Shown here piece by piece: positions 53,152 to 63,647 of a DNA stretch of 64,000 nt. The stretch spans positions 1-64,000 of the forward strand of contig NZ_JIAW01000001.1 in the NCBI RefSeq assembly GCF_000620625.1, read 5' to 3'. The notes beneath the pieces were generated by a model, which searched no databases, was not told the DNA's origin, and saw nothing but the letters and a program-made list of their open reading frames with translations. The DNA comes from Mycobacterium sp. URHB0044. Its GTDB lineage: Bacteria; Actinomycetota; Actinomycetes; Mycobacteriales; Mycobacteriaceae. Every line of letters starts with the position of its first letter. Position 1 is the stretch's first letter. Position numbers and translations under genes: made by a program.

Positions 53152-54474
53152 TCAGCGCCCAGGCGGCGCCAACCGGTAGATGGCGTCGGCGTAGTCGTCG
53201 GTGACGTACACGGCGCCGTCGGGACCTGCGACTGCCGCGACAGGACGGCCCCACCGCGAGCCGTCTGCGGCCTGGAACCCACCGACCAGGGTCTGCTGGT
53301 TGCCGAGACCGCCGTCGCGCCAAGGGAAGAACGCCACTTCGGGCGCCTGCGGCGGCTGCCGGTTCCACGACCCGTGCACGCCGATCAGGGCACCGTGCGA
53401 ATACGGCTCCGGCAGTGTGCCGTCGACGAAGCTCATCCCGAGCGGTGCGGCGTGTGCAGCGAGACTCTGCTCGACGGGCGGCAGCGCGGCGCAGTCGAGC
53501 TTGCTGCCGTCGGCGTTGGTCTGCACGTCGCGGACGAAGGGCAGGTTGGCCGGACCGCCGTCGGGATTGCAGTAGGGCCAACCCAATTCGCGTCCGGGGG
53601 TCAGCTTCGCGAGGGATTCCGGGGGATGGTCGTCGACGTAGTCGGGGACGACTTGGCCGTACGAAGGACCCTGGTCGGGCACCGGCACGTTGTCGCGGTT
53701 GTTGACCGCCGTCCACAGCGAACCGTCGGGGGCGAACGCCAGACCGGTGCCGTTGCGGACCCCCGTGGCGAAGGGTTGAGCCGGGCCACCACCGGGCGGC
53801 ACCCGCATGACGCTGGCACGGGGTGGATTCGCGGTGCGGTCCTCGGCCGAGACGTTCCCGGTCGAGCCGATCGAGAAGTACACCGCGCCATCGGGTCCCA
53901 CGGCGACGCTCTTCAAGGCGTGGGCGTAGGCGCCTCCCAGGTCGGCGCTGCGCGCGTCCGGCAGCCCGGTGGCGATGGTGCGCCGGTTGGTAGCTGTCCC
54001 ATCCGCGTAGTCGTACGCATCCAACTGGTCGCTCTCGGCGACGTAGAGCGCCGACCCGGCGAACGCGAGCCCGTGCGGCTGGTCCAAGCCCTCCAGCAGC
54101 AGATTTTCGCGGGGTCCCGCGCCCGTTGGCTGCAGCCGAATCACCTGGCCGGTCCGCGGTATCGACACCAGCAGATTGCCGTCGGGAGCCCACGCCGCGA
54201 GCCTCGGCTGCGGCACCCTTGCCCACACCGACAACGTCCAACCCTTGGGCACCAACGCCTTTCGCGGTTCATCGAACGGCGGTGCCGCGAGGTCGTCGGT
54301 CACCGTGACGGTGACCTCTTCCAGGCCGACATCGGCGGGTGGGCGCGTGGTGGACTCCGGCGGGGTGCCCTCGGCGGACCCAGGATCCGACGAGCACCCT
54401 GCCAGAACGAGGATGCCGACCAGGCCGGTGGCCACGGCCGGCCGGAGCCGACTACGCCGCGGCCAAGCCCGCAT
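53152..54474 (-). CDS. Lipoprotein of the glucose/sorbosone dehydrogenase (PQQ beta-propeller) family
   Basis: A 440-residue lipoprotein. The basic n-region and hydrophobic core end in lipobox VLAGCSS (about residue 28). The rest is a six-bladed propeller with the repeating DGxL/DGAVY pattern (AAWAPDGNLLVSIPRTGQVIRL; VAVGPDGAVYFSIGSTGN; LAFAPDGSLWTAVNNRDN; AAVAGPDGAVYVTDDYADAIYRL), as in soluble aldose/sorbosone dehydrogenases. Cofactor and substrate are unproven. The start at 54474 lies inside the end of the pirin gene (23-bp overlap), so the two are probably one transcript. Confidence 0.86.
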   Translation of the reverse strand: MRAWPRRSRLRPAVATGLVGILVLAGCSSDPGSAEGTPPESTTRPPADVGLEEVTVTVTDDLAAPPFDEPRKALVPKGWTLSVWARVPQPRLAAWAPDGNLLVSIPRTGQVIRLQPTGAGPRENLLLEGLDQPHGLAFAGSALYVAESDQLDAYDYADGTATNRRTIATGLPDARSADLGGAYAHALKSVAVGPDGAVYFSIGSTGNVSAEDRTANPPRASVMRVPPGGGPAQPFATGVRNGTGLAFAPDGSLWTAVNNRDNVPVPDQGPSYGQVVPDYVDDHPPESLAKLTPGRELGWPYCNPDGGPANLPFVRDVQTNADGSKLDCAALPPVEQSLAAHAAPLGMSFVDGTLPEPYSHGALIGVHGSWNRQPPQAPEVAFFPWRDGGLGNQQTLVGGFQAADGSRWGRPVAAVAGPDGAVYVTDDYADAIYRLAPPGR

Positions 54475-55216
54475 GCATTTCCCAGACCAGGATCTCCGCG
54501 GGTGCCGTCGCGGTGACCCGCTGACCGCCGGACGCGGTGAACCTGACGGCGTCGCCCTCGGACAGCGGGCCCGCCCCTTCGAGGGTGACCTCGCCACGGG
54601 GCACGAACAAGTGGAGGTATGGGGCATGCGGCAGCTCGACGCTGTCGCCGGGCTGCAGTCGCGCACCCCGCAGGGCGGCGAAGCGGTTCTGGATGGTGAT
54701 CGCGGCGTCGTCAGCGTGCTCCGGCATGCCCGAGGCGATGGTCACCAACTTGCCGCGAAGCAGCTCGTCGTCGATCTCCAGCTGCTGGTAGCCCGGTGTG
54801 ATGCCGGACTCGTCGGGGACCACCCACATCTGCACGAAATGCACTGGCTCCTGGTGGGTTTCGTCACCGGTCAGCGTCCAGGAGTCGTTCTTCTCGGAGT
54901 GCAGGATGCCGCGGCCTGCGGACATGCGTTGCGCGAGGCCCGGGTAGATGACGCCGGAGTGGCCAGTGGAGTCCTGGTGCAACAGCGACCCGCGCAGCAC
55001 CCACGTGACGATCTCCATGTCGCGGTGCGGGTGGGTATCAAACCCCTTACCCGGCTTGACGATGTCGTCGTTGTTCACCAGGAGCAGACCGTGGTGGGTG
55101 TTGGCGGGGTCGTAGTTCCCGCCGAACGAGAACGAGTGCTTGGAGTCGAGCCACGAGATCTTCGTGGCGGCGCGGTCTGCCGCACGCCGGACGTCGACGG
55201 TTTCAGTGCTGGTCAT
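54452..55216 (-). CDS. Pirin-family protein
   Basis: A 254-residue bicupin protein. The N-terminal cupin has the metal ligands in FDTHPHRDMEIVTWVLRG (about 60-77) and SAGRGILHSEKND (about 103-115), as in pirin/quercetinase proteins. M. tuberculosis has a pirin-like gene (Rv0181c) at the equivalent place. Start at 55216 chosen from family length. It is divergent from a MarR gene 73 bp away, which may control it. Confidence 0.88.
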   Translation of the reverse strand: MTSTETVDVRRAADRAATKISWLDSKHSFSFGGNYDPANTHHGLLLVNNDDIVKPGKGFDTHPHRDMEIVTWVLRGSLLHQDSTGHSGVIYPGLAQRMSAGRGILHSEKNDSWTLTGDETHQEPVHFVQMWVVPDESGITPGYQQLEIDDELLRGKLVTIASGMPEHADDAAITIQNRFAALRGARLQPGDSVELPHAPYLHLFVPRGEVTLEGAGPLSEGDAVRFTASGGQRVTATAPAEILVWEMHAGLAAA

Positions 55217-55289
55217 TCCGATCACTCCTCGGGAGGTCTCCGCCAGCCTAGGTGGCCGGCACTGGACAGGACAACATAGATGATGTGTC

Positions 55290-55745
55290 ATGTATTCCGT
55301 GTGGCTGACCGATGACGAGCAACGGGTGTGGCGCAACCACCTGACGATGACGGCACGACTACAAGCGGCGATGGGCCGTCAGCTGCAGGCCGACTGTGGC
55401 CTATCGCTGTCCGACTACGACGTGCTGGTCGCGCTCGACGAACGGCCCGGCTGTCGGATATCGGAGCTTGGCGAGCGGCTCGGGTGGGAGCAGAGCCGGC
55501 TGTCGCATCAGTTGAGCCGGATGCGCGTGCGCGGGCTCGTCGAACGCACCGGTGCCGCCGACGACCGGCGGGCGGCCACCGTCGACCTCACCGACGAGGG
55601 CCGGGCGGCGCTGGCGTCGGCCGCTCCCGGGCACGCCGAACTGGTCCGAGCGATGGTGTTCGACGGGATGAGCGCGGCCCAGTTGCGCGCGCTGGATGGA
55701 TGGACATCGGAGGTCCTCACACGGCTGGGGCAGGCGCCTGCTTAA
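55290..55745 (+). CDS. MarR-family transcriptional regulator
   Basis: A 151-residue winged-HTH regulator: ISELGERLGWEQSRLSHQLSRMRVRGLVERTGAADDRRAATVDLTDEGRAAL (about 51-102) contains the recognition helix and the basic wing. It probably represses the divergent pirin gene. A short repeat ACAT-agatg-ATGT (55274-55286) just before its start could be the operator. 9 bp before the SDR gene. Confidence 0.9.
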   Translation: MYSVWLTDDEQRVWRNHLTMTARLQAAMGRQLQADCGLSLSDYDVLVALDERPGCRISELGERLGWEQSRLSHQLSRMRVRGLVERTGAADDRRAATVDLTDEGRAALASAAPGHAELVRAMVFDGMSAAQLRALDGWTSEVLTRLGQAPA

Positions 55746-55754
55746 TCTGTCCAC

Positions 55755-56531
55755 GTGGACATCAATGGAGCCAGCGCAATCGTCACAGGTGGGGCATCCG
55801 GCATCGGAGCGGCCTCGGCACGTCAGTTGGCCGACAGGGGCGCACGCGTCGTCGTCGCAGACCTTCAGGCCGAACGCGGCGAGGCACTCGCCAAGGAGAT
55901 CGGTGGCGTGTTCGTCACGGTCGACGTCACCAACACCGAGCAGATCGAGGACGCCGTCAACACCGCGGTCGATCTCGGACCGCTGCGGGCGCTGGTGAAC
56001 TCGGCAGGCATCGGCTGGGCCCAGCGCACCATCGGCAAGGACGGCGACTTCGCCTCGGCGCACAACCTCGACGCCTACAAGAAGGTGCTCGCGATCAACC
56101 TGGTCGGCACCTTCGACTGCATCCGCATCGCCGCCACCGCGATGAGCCGGTTCGATCCGACCGATACCGGTGAACGCGGCGCGATCGTCAACATGACCAG
56201 CGTCGCTGCCTTCGACGGTCAGATCGGGCAGGCCGCCTACTCGTCGTCAAAGGGCGGCGTCGTCGGCCTGACGCTGCCGGTCGCTCGCGACCTGTCGGCG
56301 GTCGGCATCCGCGTCAACACCGTCGCCCCCGGTCTCATCGACACCCCGATCTACGGCGAAGGGGAAGCATCGGAGGCGTTCAAGGCCAAGCTTGGTGAGT
56401 CCGTGTTGTTCCCACACCGCCTCGGCAAGCCGGAGGAGTTGGCCTCGATGGTCGTCGAGCTGATCACCAACTCCTACATGAACGCCGAGGTCGTCCGCGT
56501 GGACGGTGGCATCCGGATGCCACCGAAGTAG
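55755..56531 (+). CDS. Short-chain dehydrogenase, 3-hydroxyacyl-CoA dehydrogenase type II-like
   Basis: A 258-residue classical SDR. Coenzyme motif [11 protein letters not shown] (about 10-20), NSAG-containing loop VNSAGIG, catalytic serine in VNMTSVAAF and YxxxK in [10 protein letters not shown], all intact; '[13 protein letters not shown]' follows. The fit is to HSD17B10-like enzymes that oxidise 3-hydroxyacyl-CoAs or steroids. GTG start 9 bp after the MarR gene suggests cotranscription. Convergent with the alcohol dehydrogenase gene. Confidence 0.9.
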   Translation: MDINGASAIVTGGASGIGAASARQLADRGARVVVADLQAERGEALAKEIGGVFVTVDVTNTEQIEDAVNTAVDLGPLRALVNSAGIGWAQRTIGKDGDFASAHNLDAYKKVLAINLVGTFDCIRIAATAMSRFDPTDTGERGAIVNMTSVAAFDGQIGQAAYSSSKGGVVGLTLPVARDLSAVGIRVNTVAPGLIDTPIYGEGEASEAFKAKLGESVLFPHRLGKPEELASMVVELITNSYMNAEVVRVDGGIRMPPK

Positions 56532-56534
56532 GGG

Positions 56535-57659
56535 TTACCAGTCCTTTTCGTCGAACGTGATCACGCCGCGGATGTTCTTGCCGTCGAGCATGTCCTGGTA
56601 GCCGTCGTTGATGTTCTCCAACGAGTAGGTGTTGGTCACCATCTCGTCGATCTTCAGCAGCCCCGACTTGTACAGGCCCACCAGCTTCGGAGTCTCGACG
56701 TGCGAGCTGCCACCGCCGAAGATGTTGCCCTTCAACGTCTTCTGCAACATCGTGAACAGGAACAGGTTGAGCTTGACGTCGACGTCCATCAGCGACCCCA
56801 TGCCCGTAACGACGCAGGTTCCGGTCTTGGCGGTCAGCGTCAGCGCCTCTTCGACGTACTCGCCGCGCATCTCGCCGACCGTGATGATGACCTTGTCCGC
56901 CATCACGCCGTGAGTCAGGTCGATGATCGGGGCGATGGCCTCGGCCATCGACGGGTAGGCGTGCGTGGCGCCGAACTTGCTCGCCTGGTCGCGCTTCCAC
57001 TCGTTCGGATCGATCGCGATCACGTTGCGTGCACCCGAGATCACCGCGCCCTGCAGCGCGCTCATGCCGATGCCGCCGACGCCCACGATCACGACGGTCT
57101 CGCCAGGCAGGACCTCGGCGACGTTGGTGGCCGAGCCGAAGCCCGTCGGCACCGCGCAGCCCATGATGGCGGCCGTTTCGAACGGCACGTCCGCGTCGAT
57201 CTTGACGACGGAGTCCTTGTGCACCGTCATGTACGGCGCGAAGGTGCCGAGCAGGTTCATCGGGGAGACCTCTTGCGACCCGGCGTGCACGCGCGACGTC
57301 CCGTCGGCGATGGCCTTGCCGCCAAGCAGCACCGCGCCGCGATCACACAGCGACCGGAAGCCCTTCAAACACGGCGGACACTGACCGCACGCCGGGATGA
57401 AGGCGAGGATGACGTGGTCGCCCTCCTCGATGCCCGTGACGTTCTTGCCGACCTTGGTCACCACGCCGGCGCCCTCGTGGCCGCCGAGAGCGGGAAGGCC
57501 GATCGGCGTCGCGCCCGTCGTCACGTGATAGTCGGAGTGGCACATGCCCGCCGCGTGCATCCTGATCTGGACCTCGTCGGCGACGGGATCACCCAGATCG
57601 ATCTCGTCGACCTTGAACCCCGCATTGAGCTCCCACACCAGAGCACCCTTGGTCTTCAT
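56535..57659 (-). CDS. NDMA-dependent-type zinc alcohol dehydrogenase
   Basis: A 374-residue medium-chain dehydrogenase starting MKTKGALVWELNAGF. Catalytic zinc ligands AGMCHSDYHVTTG and LGGHEGAGVVT, structural zinc CGQCPPCLKGFRSLC, nucleotide site GVGGIGMSALQGAVISGARNVIAID. The sequence fits the actinobacterial NDMA-dependent alcohol dehydrogenases (bound NADH) often tied to mycofactocin; that link is inferred, as no mycofactocin genes lie here. A KstR-like box lies 11 bp upstream of this start. Confidence 0.9.
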   Translation of the reverse strand: MKTKGALVWELNAGFKVDEIDLGDPVADEVQIRMHAAGMCHSDYHVTTGATPIGLPALGGHEGAGVVTKVGKNVTGIEEGDHVILAFIPACGQCPPCLKGFRSLCDRGAVLLGGKAIADGTSRVHAGSQEVSPMNLLGTFAPYMTVHKDSVVKIDADVPFETAAIMGCAVPTGFGSATNVAEVLPGETVVIVGVGGIGMSALQGAVISGARNVIAIDPNEWKRDQASKFGATHAYPSMAEAIAPIIDLTHGVMADKVIITVGEMRGEYVEEALTLTAKTGTCVVTGMGSLMDVDVKLNLFLFTMLQKTLKGNIFGGGSSHVETPKLVGLYKSGLLKIDEMVTNTYSLENINDGYQDMLDGKNIRGVITFDEKDW

Positions 57660-57670
57660 GGCGGCGATCA

Positions 57671-57684
57671 TAGAACACGTTTCA
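57671..57684. promoter_or_regulatory. KstR-like operator
   Basis: TAGAACACGTTTCA matches the KstR motif TNNAACNNGTTNNA at every fixed position. KstR is the TetR-type repressor of cholesterol catabolism genes. It lies between the alcohol dehydrogenase (start 57659) and the CocE-type lipoprotein gene (57791). Confidence 0.5.
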
Positions 57685-57790
57685 GAAAGCGCAACCAACG
57701 GGCCTTCTAGCAGCGGCGATAGGTGGTCAGAGGATGTCATCCGACAGCGCGGCCGTTCCCGCGTCTGGCCGACCGCGCTAGCGTGATCGC

Positions 57791-59665
57791 GTGCCCTCCG
57801 TCGCGATGCGGGTCGCGGCCATCGCCTCCGTGGTGGTCATGCTCCTCGGCGGGTGCGCAGGCGACGACGGCAAACAATCCGGCGCGGGGCCGTGGACTCT
57901 TGATCCGGGCCGTGGGCCGTGTGCCGTGACCAAGCAGCAGGACGTCCCCGCGACCATGCGCGACGGCACGGTCCTGCGCGCCGACGTCTACCGGCCGCAG
58001 AGCCAGGACAGCGTTCCGGTGATCCTGATGCGCACCCAGTACGGGAAGACCGGCGCGCAGTCCGGTTCCCGCTACCAGTCACCGGATTGGTTCGCTTCGC
58101 ACTGTTACCTCGTTGTGGTGCAAGACATTCGGGGACAGGGCACGTCGTCGGGCACGTTCAGTGAGTTCACCCACGATCAGAACGACGGCTACGATTCCGT
58201 CGAATGGGCGGCCGCGTTGCCTGGATCGAACGGCAAGGTCGGCATGTACGGCTCCTCCTACGTCGGTGCCACACAATGGCTTGCCGCCGTCACCGCACCC
58301 CCGCATCTCGTCACGATCGTTCCGGCGAACACCGCGTCGGACTACTACGACGGGTGGACGTACGAGGGTGGCCAGTTCCGCCTCGCATTCCTGCTGCCAT
58401 GGGCCATCGAGTCGATCGCCACGACCGCCGCGCAGAATCGCAACGATCAAGCCACCGTCCACGAACTCGCCGCCGCCGGCAGCGATCTCACCAGATGGAT
58501 GGACTTCCGTCCGTTCAAGGACCTACCGCCGATGCAGCCGGACAACCCTGCGGTCGCGCCGTGGTACTTCGACTGGATCAGGCACTCGACGCGCGACGAC
58601 TTCTGGCGGCAGTTCAGCATCCGCGACCGCTATCAGTCGGTCGCGGTACCGGTGCTGCACTTCGAGGGCTGGTACGACGCCTTCCTGGCAGGCGGGGTCG
58701 AGAACTTCTCGGGCATGGTTGCCCACGGCGCGAACGCCACCGCCCGCGACAACCAGCGCCTGGTGATCGGTCCCTGGGATCACGTCGACTGGGGCAGGCC
58801 AGAATCGAAACCGGCGGCGATGCTCAAGGCCATCGGCGCTGTCGCGAACAGCCCGATCAACGGCCTGATGCTGGACTGGTACGACCACTTCCTCAAGGGC
58901 TCGAACAAGACTGCCGACGGCAAGGACTGGGCAGGCACGCCAAGGGTGGACTACTTCCTGATGGGCGCCAATGTCTGGAAGACGGCGACCGGTTGGCCAC
59001 TGCCGCAGGCGAAGCCGACGACGTACTACCTGTCGGGGCCGGGTGGCATCACCGATCGCAAAGGCGAACTGGTCGAGGCCCCTCCGGCGGCCGATGCACC
59101 CGACGTGTACACCTATGACCCGCGCTTCCCCGCGCCGAGCCTCGGTGGGCACTCCTGCTGCGGCGCGCAGTCCGGACCCCAGGGTCCCTACGATCAGACC
59201 CCCGTCGAGCAGCGTTCCGACGTGCTCGTCTACACCAGCGCTCCGTTGGAACACGACACCGAGGTAACCGGGCCCACCACGGTGAACCTGTGGGCGGCGT
59301 CATCGGCTCCCGACACCGACTTCACCGCCAAGCTGACGGTAGTGAGGCCAGACGGTCAGGTCATCAACCTCAACAACGGGATCCTGCGGACGTCCTTCCG
59401 TGACTCGCTGTCGAACCCGGCACAGGCCACGCCCAACCGGCCTTACGCCTACCGGATCCAGGTCTGGCCGACCAGTTACGAGTACCGGGCCGGAGACCGC
59501 ATCCGACTCGAGATCTCGAGTAGCGACTATCCACAGTTCGCCCCCAATCCCAACACCGGCGAACCGTTCGGGCAGAGCACGACGACCGTGCCCGCGACGC
59601 AAACGATCCTGCACGACGCCGCACACCCTTCGAGCATCACGGTGCCGGTGATTCCCGAGGGTTAG
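57791..59665 (+). CDS. CocE/NonD-family hydrolase lipoprotein
   Basis: A 624-residue exported alpha/beta hydrolase. The signal ends in lipobox MLLGGCAG (about residue 22). The X-Pro dipeptidyl-peptidase/cocaine-esterase core has VVVQDIRGQGTSSG (oxyanion) and nucleophile S156 in GMYGSSYVGA, with Asp/His expected in the FEGWYDAF and VIGPWDHVDW regions. A C-terminal jelly-roll domain follows (VTGPTTVNLWAASSAPDTDFTAKLTVVRPDGQ). The substrate, an ester or amide outside the cell, is unknown. GTG start; ATG at 57806 is an alternative. Its stop overlaps the convergent sigG stop by 4 bp. Confidence 0.88.
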   Translation: MPSVAMRVAAIASVVVMLLGGCAGDDGKQSGAGPWTLDPGRGPCAVTKQQDVPATMRDGTVLRADVYRPQSQDSVPVILMRTQYGKTGAQSGSRYQSPDWFASHCYLVVVQDIRGQGTSSGTFSEFTHDQNDGYDSVEWAAALPGSNGKVGMYGSSYVGATQWLAAVTAPPHLVTIVPANTASDYYDGWTYEGGQFRLAFLLPWAIESIATTAAQNRNDQATVHELAAAGSDLTRWMDFRPFKDLPPMQPDNPAVAPWYFDWIRHSTRDDFWRQFSIRDRYQSVAVPVLHFEGWYDAFLAGGVENFSGMVAHGANATARDNQRLVIGPWDHVDWGRPESKPAAMLKAIGAVANSPINGLMLDWYDHFLKGSNKTADGKDWAGTPRVDYFLMGANVWKTATGWPLPQAKPTTYYLSGPGGITDRKGELVEAPPAADAPDVYTYDPRFPAPSLGGHSCCGAQSGPQGPYDQTPVEQRSDVLVYTSAPLEHDTEVTGPTTVNLWAASSAPDTDFTAKLTVVRPDGQVINLNNGILRTSFRDSLSNPAQATPNRPYAYRIQVWPTSYEYRAGDRIRLEISSSDYPQFAPNPNTGEPFGQSTTTVPATQTILHDAAHPSSITVPVIPEG

Positions 59666-60663
59666 AGCGAGGCGGGCAACCCGAACTTCTCGAACATTCC
59701 GTCGCCGGCGTGGAACGCGACGACGTGCGACACCCCGCCGTCTGAAATCTCCAGCACGTGCAGCTGGAACTCCTCGTGCACCCCGGTCTCCCGGTTGAGC
59801 ATGTAGAGCGCAGCGGCGGGCTGATCGTTGGCGATGGTCTTCAGGAAGCGCATGTCGCCAGGGCCTTCGGCGGGGCAGTGCGTCTTGGAGAGCGCGACGA
59901 TGTTCTCGGGCCCCTGATACCAGCCGTCGAACGGAGGCATCTCGAACACCGCCTCCGCGGTGAACAGCTCGACGAGCTTGTCCATGTCATAGGCCTCGAA
60001 GGCGGCGATGTACCGGCCGAGCAGGTCCTGCGCCTCCGGGTCCTCCGGCGCGGCAATGGCGTCGTCCTCCTTGGGACCGACGGCCTCGAGTTGCGCGCGG
60101 GCGCGCTGCAGCAGGCTGTTGACGGCTGTGGTGGACGTTCCGATTGCTTCGCCGACCTCGGAGGCCTTCCACTGCAGCACGTCCCGCATGACCAGCACCG
60201 CGCGCTGGCGGGCGGGCAGGTGCTGCAGCGCCGCGATGAACGCCAGCCGCACCGACTCGCGGGAGCCGACGATCACCGACGGATCGGCTGCCGTCTCGTG
60301 CGGTGACTCGGGCAGTGGCTCGAGCCAGGGCACCTCTTGGTGCTCGTTGATCTCGCCGCGCGGGTCGGACGCCGCCTGGCCGAGACCCGACGGCAGCGGC
60401 CGGCGTTGGCGGCCCTCGAGCGAGGTCAGACTGGTATTCGTGGCGATGCGGTACAGCCAGGTCCGCACCGACGATCTGCCCTGAAAACCCTCGTAGGACT
60501 TCCACGCCCGCAGGTAGGTCTCCTGGACCAGGTCCTCGGCGTCGTGCAGCGACCCGGTCATCCGGTAGCAGTGCGCGAGGAGCTCTCGTCGATACCTCTG
60601 GGCATCGGCGAGAAAGGCGTCTTTGGACTCGAAACCGACTGGATCTTCCGCGAGGACGCTCAC
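59662..60663 (-). CDS. sigG: ECF sigma factor SigG with SnoaL-like C-terminal domain
   Basis: A 333-residue sigma factor. Region 2 is ELLAHCYRMTGSLHDAEDLVQETYLRAWKSYEGFQGRSSVRTWLYRIATN; region 4 is LPARQRAVLVMRDVLQWKASEVGEAIGTSTTAVNSLLQRARAQL. The last ~110 residues form an NTF2/SnoaL domain (LGRYIAAFEAYDMDKLVELFTAEAVFEMPPFDGWYQGP), as in SigG/SigJ-type ECFs. The GTG at 60663 is chosen because an exact DNA-damage promoter occupies 60671-60693, so an upstream start would not be transcribed; the mRNA would be leaderless. Gene order matches Rv0182c. Confidence 0.88.
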   Translation of the reverse strand: MSVLAEDPVGFESKDAFLADAQRYRRELLAHCYRMTGSLHDAEDLVQETYLRAWKSYEGFQGRSSVRTWLYRIATNTSLTSLEGRQRRPLPSGLGQAASDPRGEINEHQEVPWLEPLPESPHETAADPSVIVGSRESVRLAFIAALQHLPARQRAVLVMRDVLQWKASEVGEAIGTSTTAVNSLLQRARAQLEAVGPKEDDAIAAPEDPEAQDLLGRYIAAFEAYDMDKLVELFTAEAVFEMPPFDGWYQGPENIVALSKTHCPAEGPGDMRFLKTIANDQPAAALYMLNRETGVHEEFQLHVLEISDGGVSHVVAFHAGDGMFEKFGLPASL

Positions 60664-60670
60664 GCTCACG

Positions 60671-60693
60671 AGGGTACCCACGGACACCGACAA
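60671..60693 (-). promoter_or_regulatory. RecA-independent DNA-damage (PafBC-type) promoter of sigG
   Basis: On the minus strand TTGTCGGTG (60693-60685), 8-bp spacer, TACCCT (60676-60671) matches the RecA_NDp consensus tTGTCRGTG-N8-TANNNT at every position. Expected transcription start is about 60664-60663, at a GTG. Confidence 0.75.
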
Positions 60694-60737
60694 CCGGCAC
60701 GCAACGGCGAACGACGTCCTTCAGGCCCGACCGATAG

Positions 60738-62653
<1,916 letters not shown>

Positions 62654-62670
62654 TGGCTATGCTTCGTCCC

Positions 62671-63603
62671 ATGACGAGAGCTGTTTTCGCGGAAGGTTAT
62701 GGCGGCCCGGAAGTCCTTGCGCTGCAAGACATCGAGCTGCCCGAACCCGGGCCGGGTCAGGTGCTCGTCGACGTCCGTGCGGCGGGCACGAACCCGATCG
62801 ACTACAAGCTCTACAGCGGGGAGATGGGCAAGGACCCCTCAGCCCTGCCGATGCCGATCGGGCTCGAGGCGGCCGGCGTCGTCGTCGAGGTCGCGCCCGG
62901 CGAGGCCGGATACACCGGGGCACTGACAGTCGGTGACGAGGTGATCGTCACCAACATCCGCGGCGGTTACGCCGAGCGGGTGCTCGCGCAGGCCTCCGAC
63001 GTGGGACACAAGCCCGCGTCGCTGAGTTTCGCGGAGGCCGCAGGGCTGCTGCTGGCCGGCGGCACGGCATGGCACCTGTTGACGAAGACGGATGTGGGGA
63101 CTGGCGACACCGTGCTCGTCCACGGCGCGAGCGGCGGTGTGGGGCTGATGGCGGTGCAACTCGCGGTCGCGCGTGGCGCGAAGGTGATCGCCACCGCAAG
63201 CCCCGCGCGGCACGATCAGCTGCGCAAATACGGCGCCGAGCCGGTGACCTACGGCGCGGGGTTGGCCGACCGGGTGCGTGCCATCGGCGCGGTCGACGCC
63301 GCACTGGATCTTGTGGGCACCGACGAGGCCCTGGACACGTCGGTCGAACTGGTCGCCGACCGCGGCCGAATCGCGACCATCGCGGGTTTCGGCCGGGCGG
63401 CGGAGCTGGGCATCGCCGTGCTGACCGGCGCCGACGGTGGCCAGGAGATCCGCGACGCGTCCCGGTCAGAGGTCATCGCGCTGGCGGCCGACGGCAAGCT
63501 GGAGGTGACGGTGGACAAGACGCTGCCTCTCGAGGAGGCACCCGAGGCGCACCGGTATCTGCAGACCGGTCACGCCCGAGGGAAAGTCGTACTGGTTCCC
63601 TAG
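62671..63603 (+). CDS. Quinone-oxidoreductase-like medium-chain dehydrogenase
   Basis: A 310-residue zinc-free MDR protein: MTRAVFAEGYGGPEVLALQDIELPEPGPGQVLVDVRAAGTNPIDYKL at the N-terminus, then the nucleotide site VLVHGASGGVGLMAVQLAVARGAKVIAT (about 145-172). No zinc-binding cysteine cluster. Likely NADPH:quinone or enone reductase. ATG at 62671 fits the family N-terminus; ATG at 62659 is possible. 17 bp after the lipoprotein gene. Confidence 0.9.
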   Translation: MTRAVFAEGYGGPEVLALQDIELPEPGPGQVLVDVRAAGTNPIDYKLYSGEMGKDPSALPMPIGLEAAGVVVEVAPGEAGYTGALTVGDEVIVTNIRGGYAERVLAQASDVGHKPASLSFAEAAGLLLAGGTAWHLLTKTDVGTGDTVLVHGASGGVGLMAVQLAVARGAKVIATASPARHDQLRKYGAEPVTYGAGLADRVRAIGAVDAALDLVGTDEALDTSVELVADRGRIATIAGFGRAAELGIAVLTGADGGQEIRDASRSEVIALAADGKLEVTVDKTLPLEEAPEAHRYLQTGHARGKVVLVP

Positions 63604-63647
63604 GTTGACCGCATGACGTACAAGCGAGAAGCGGAGCGGATCCGCGC

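Noticed and set aside
56535..57659. Alcohol dehydrogenase as proof of a mycofactocin locus
   Set aside because: No mftA-F genes are in the window; the NDMA/mycofactocin link rests on family resemblance only.
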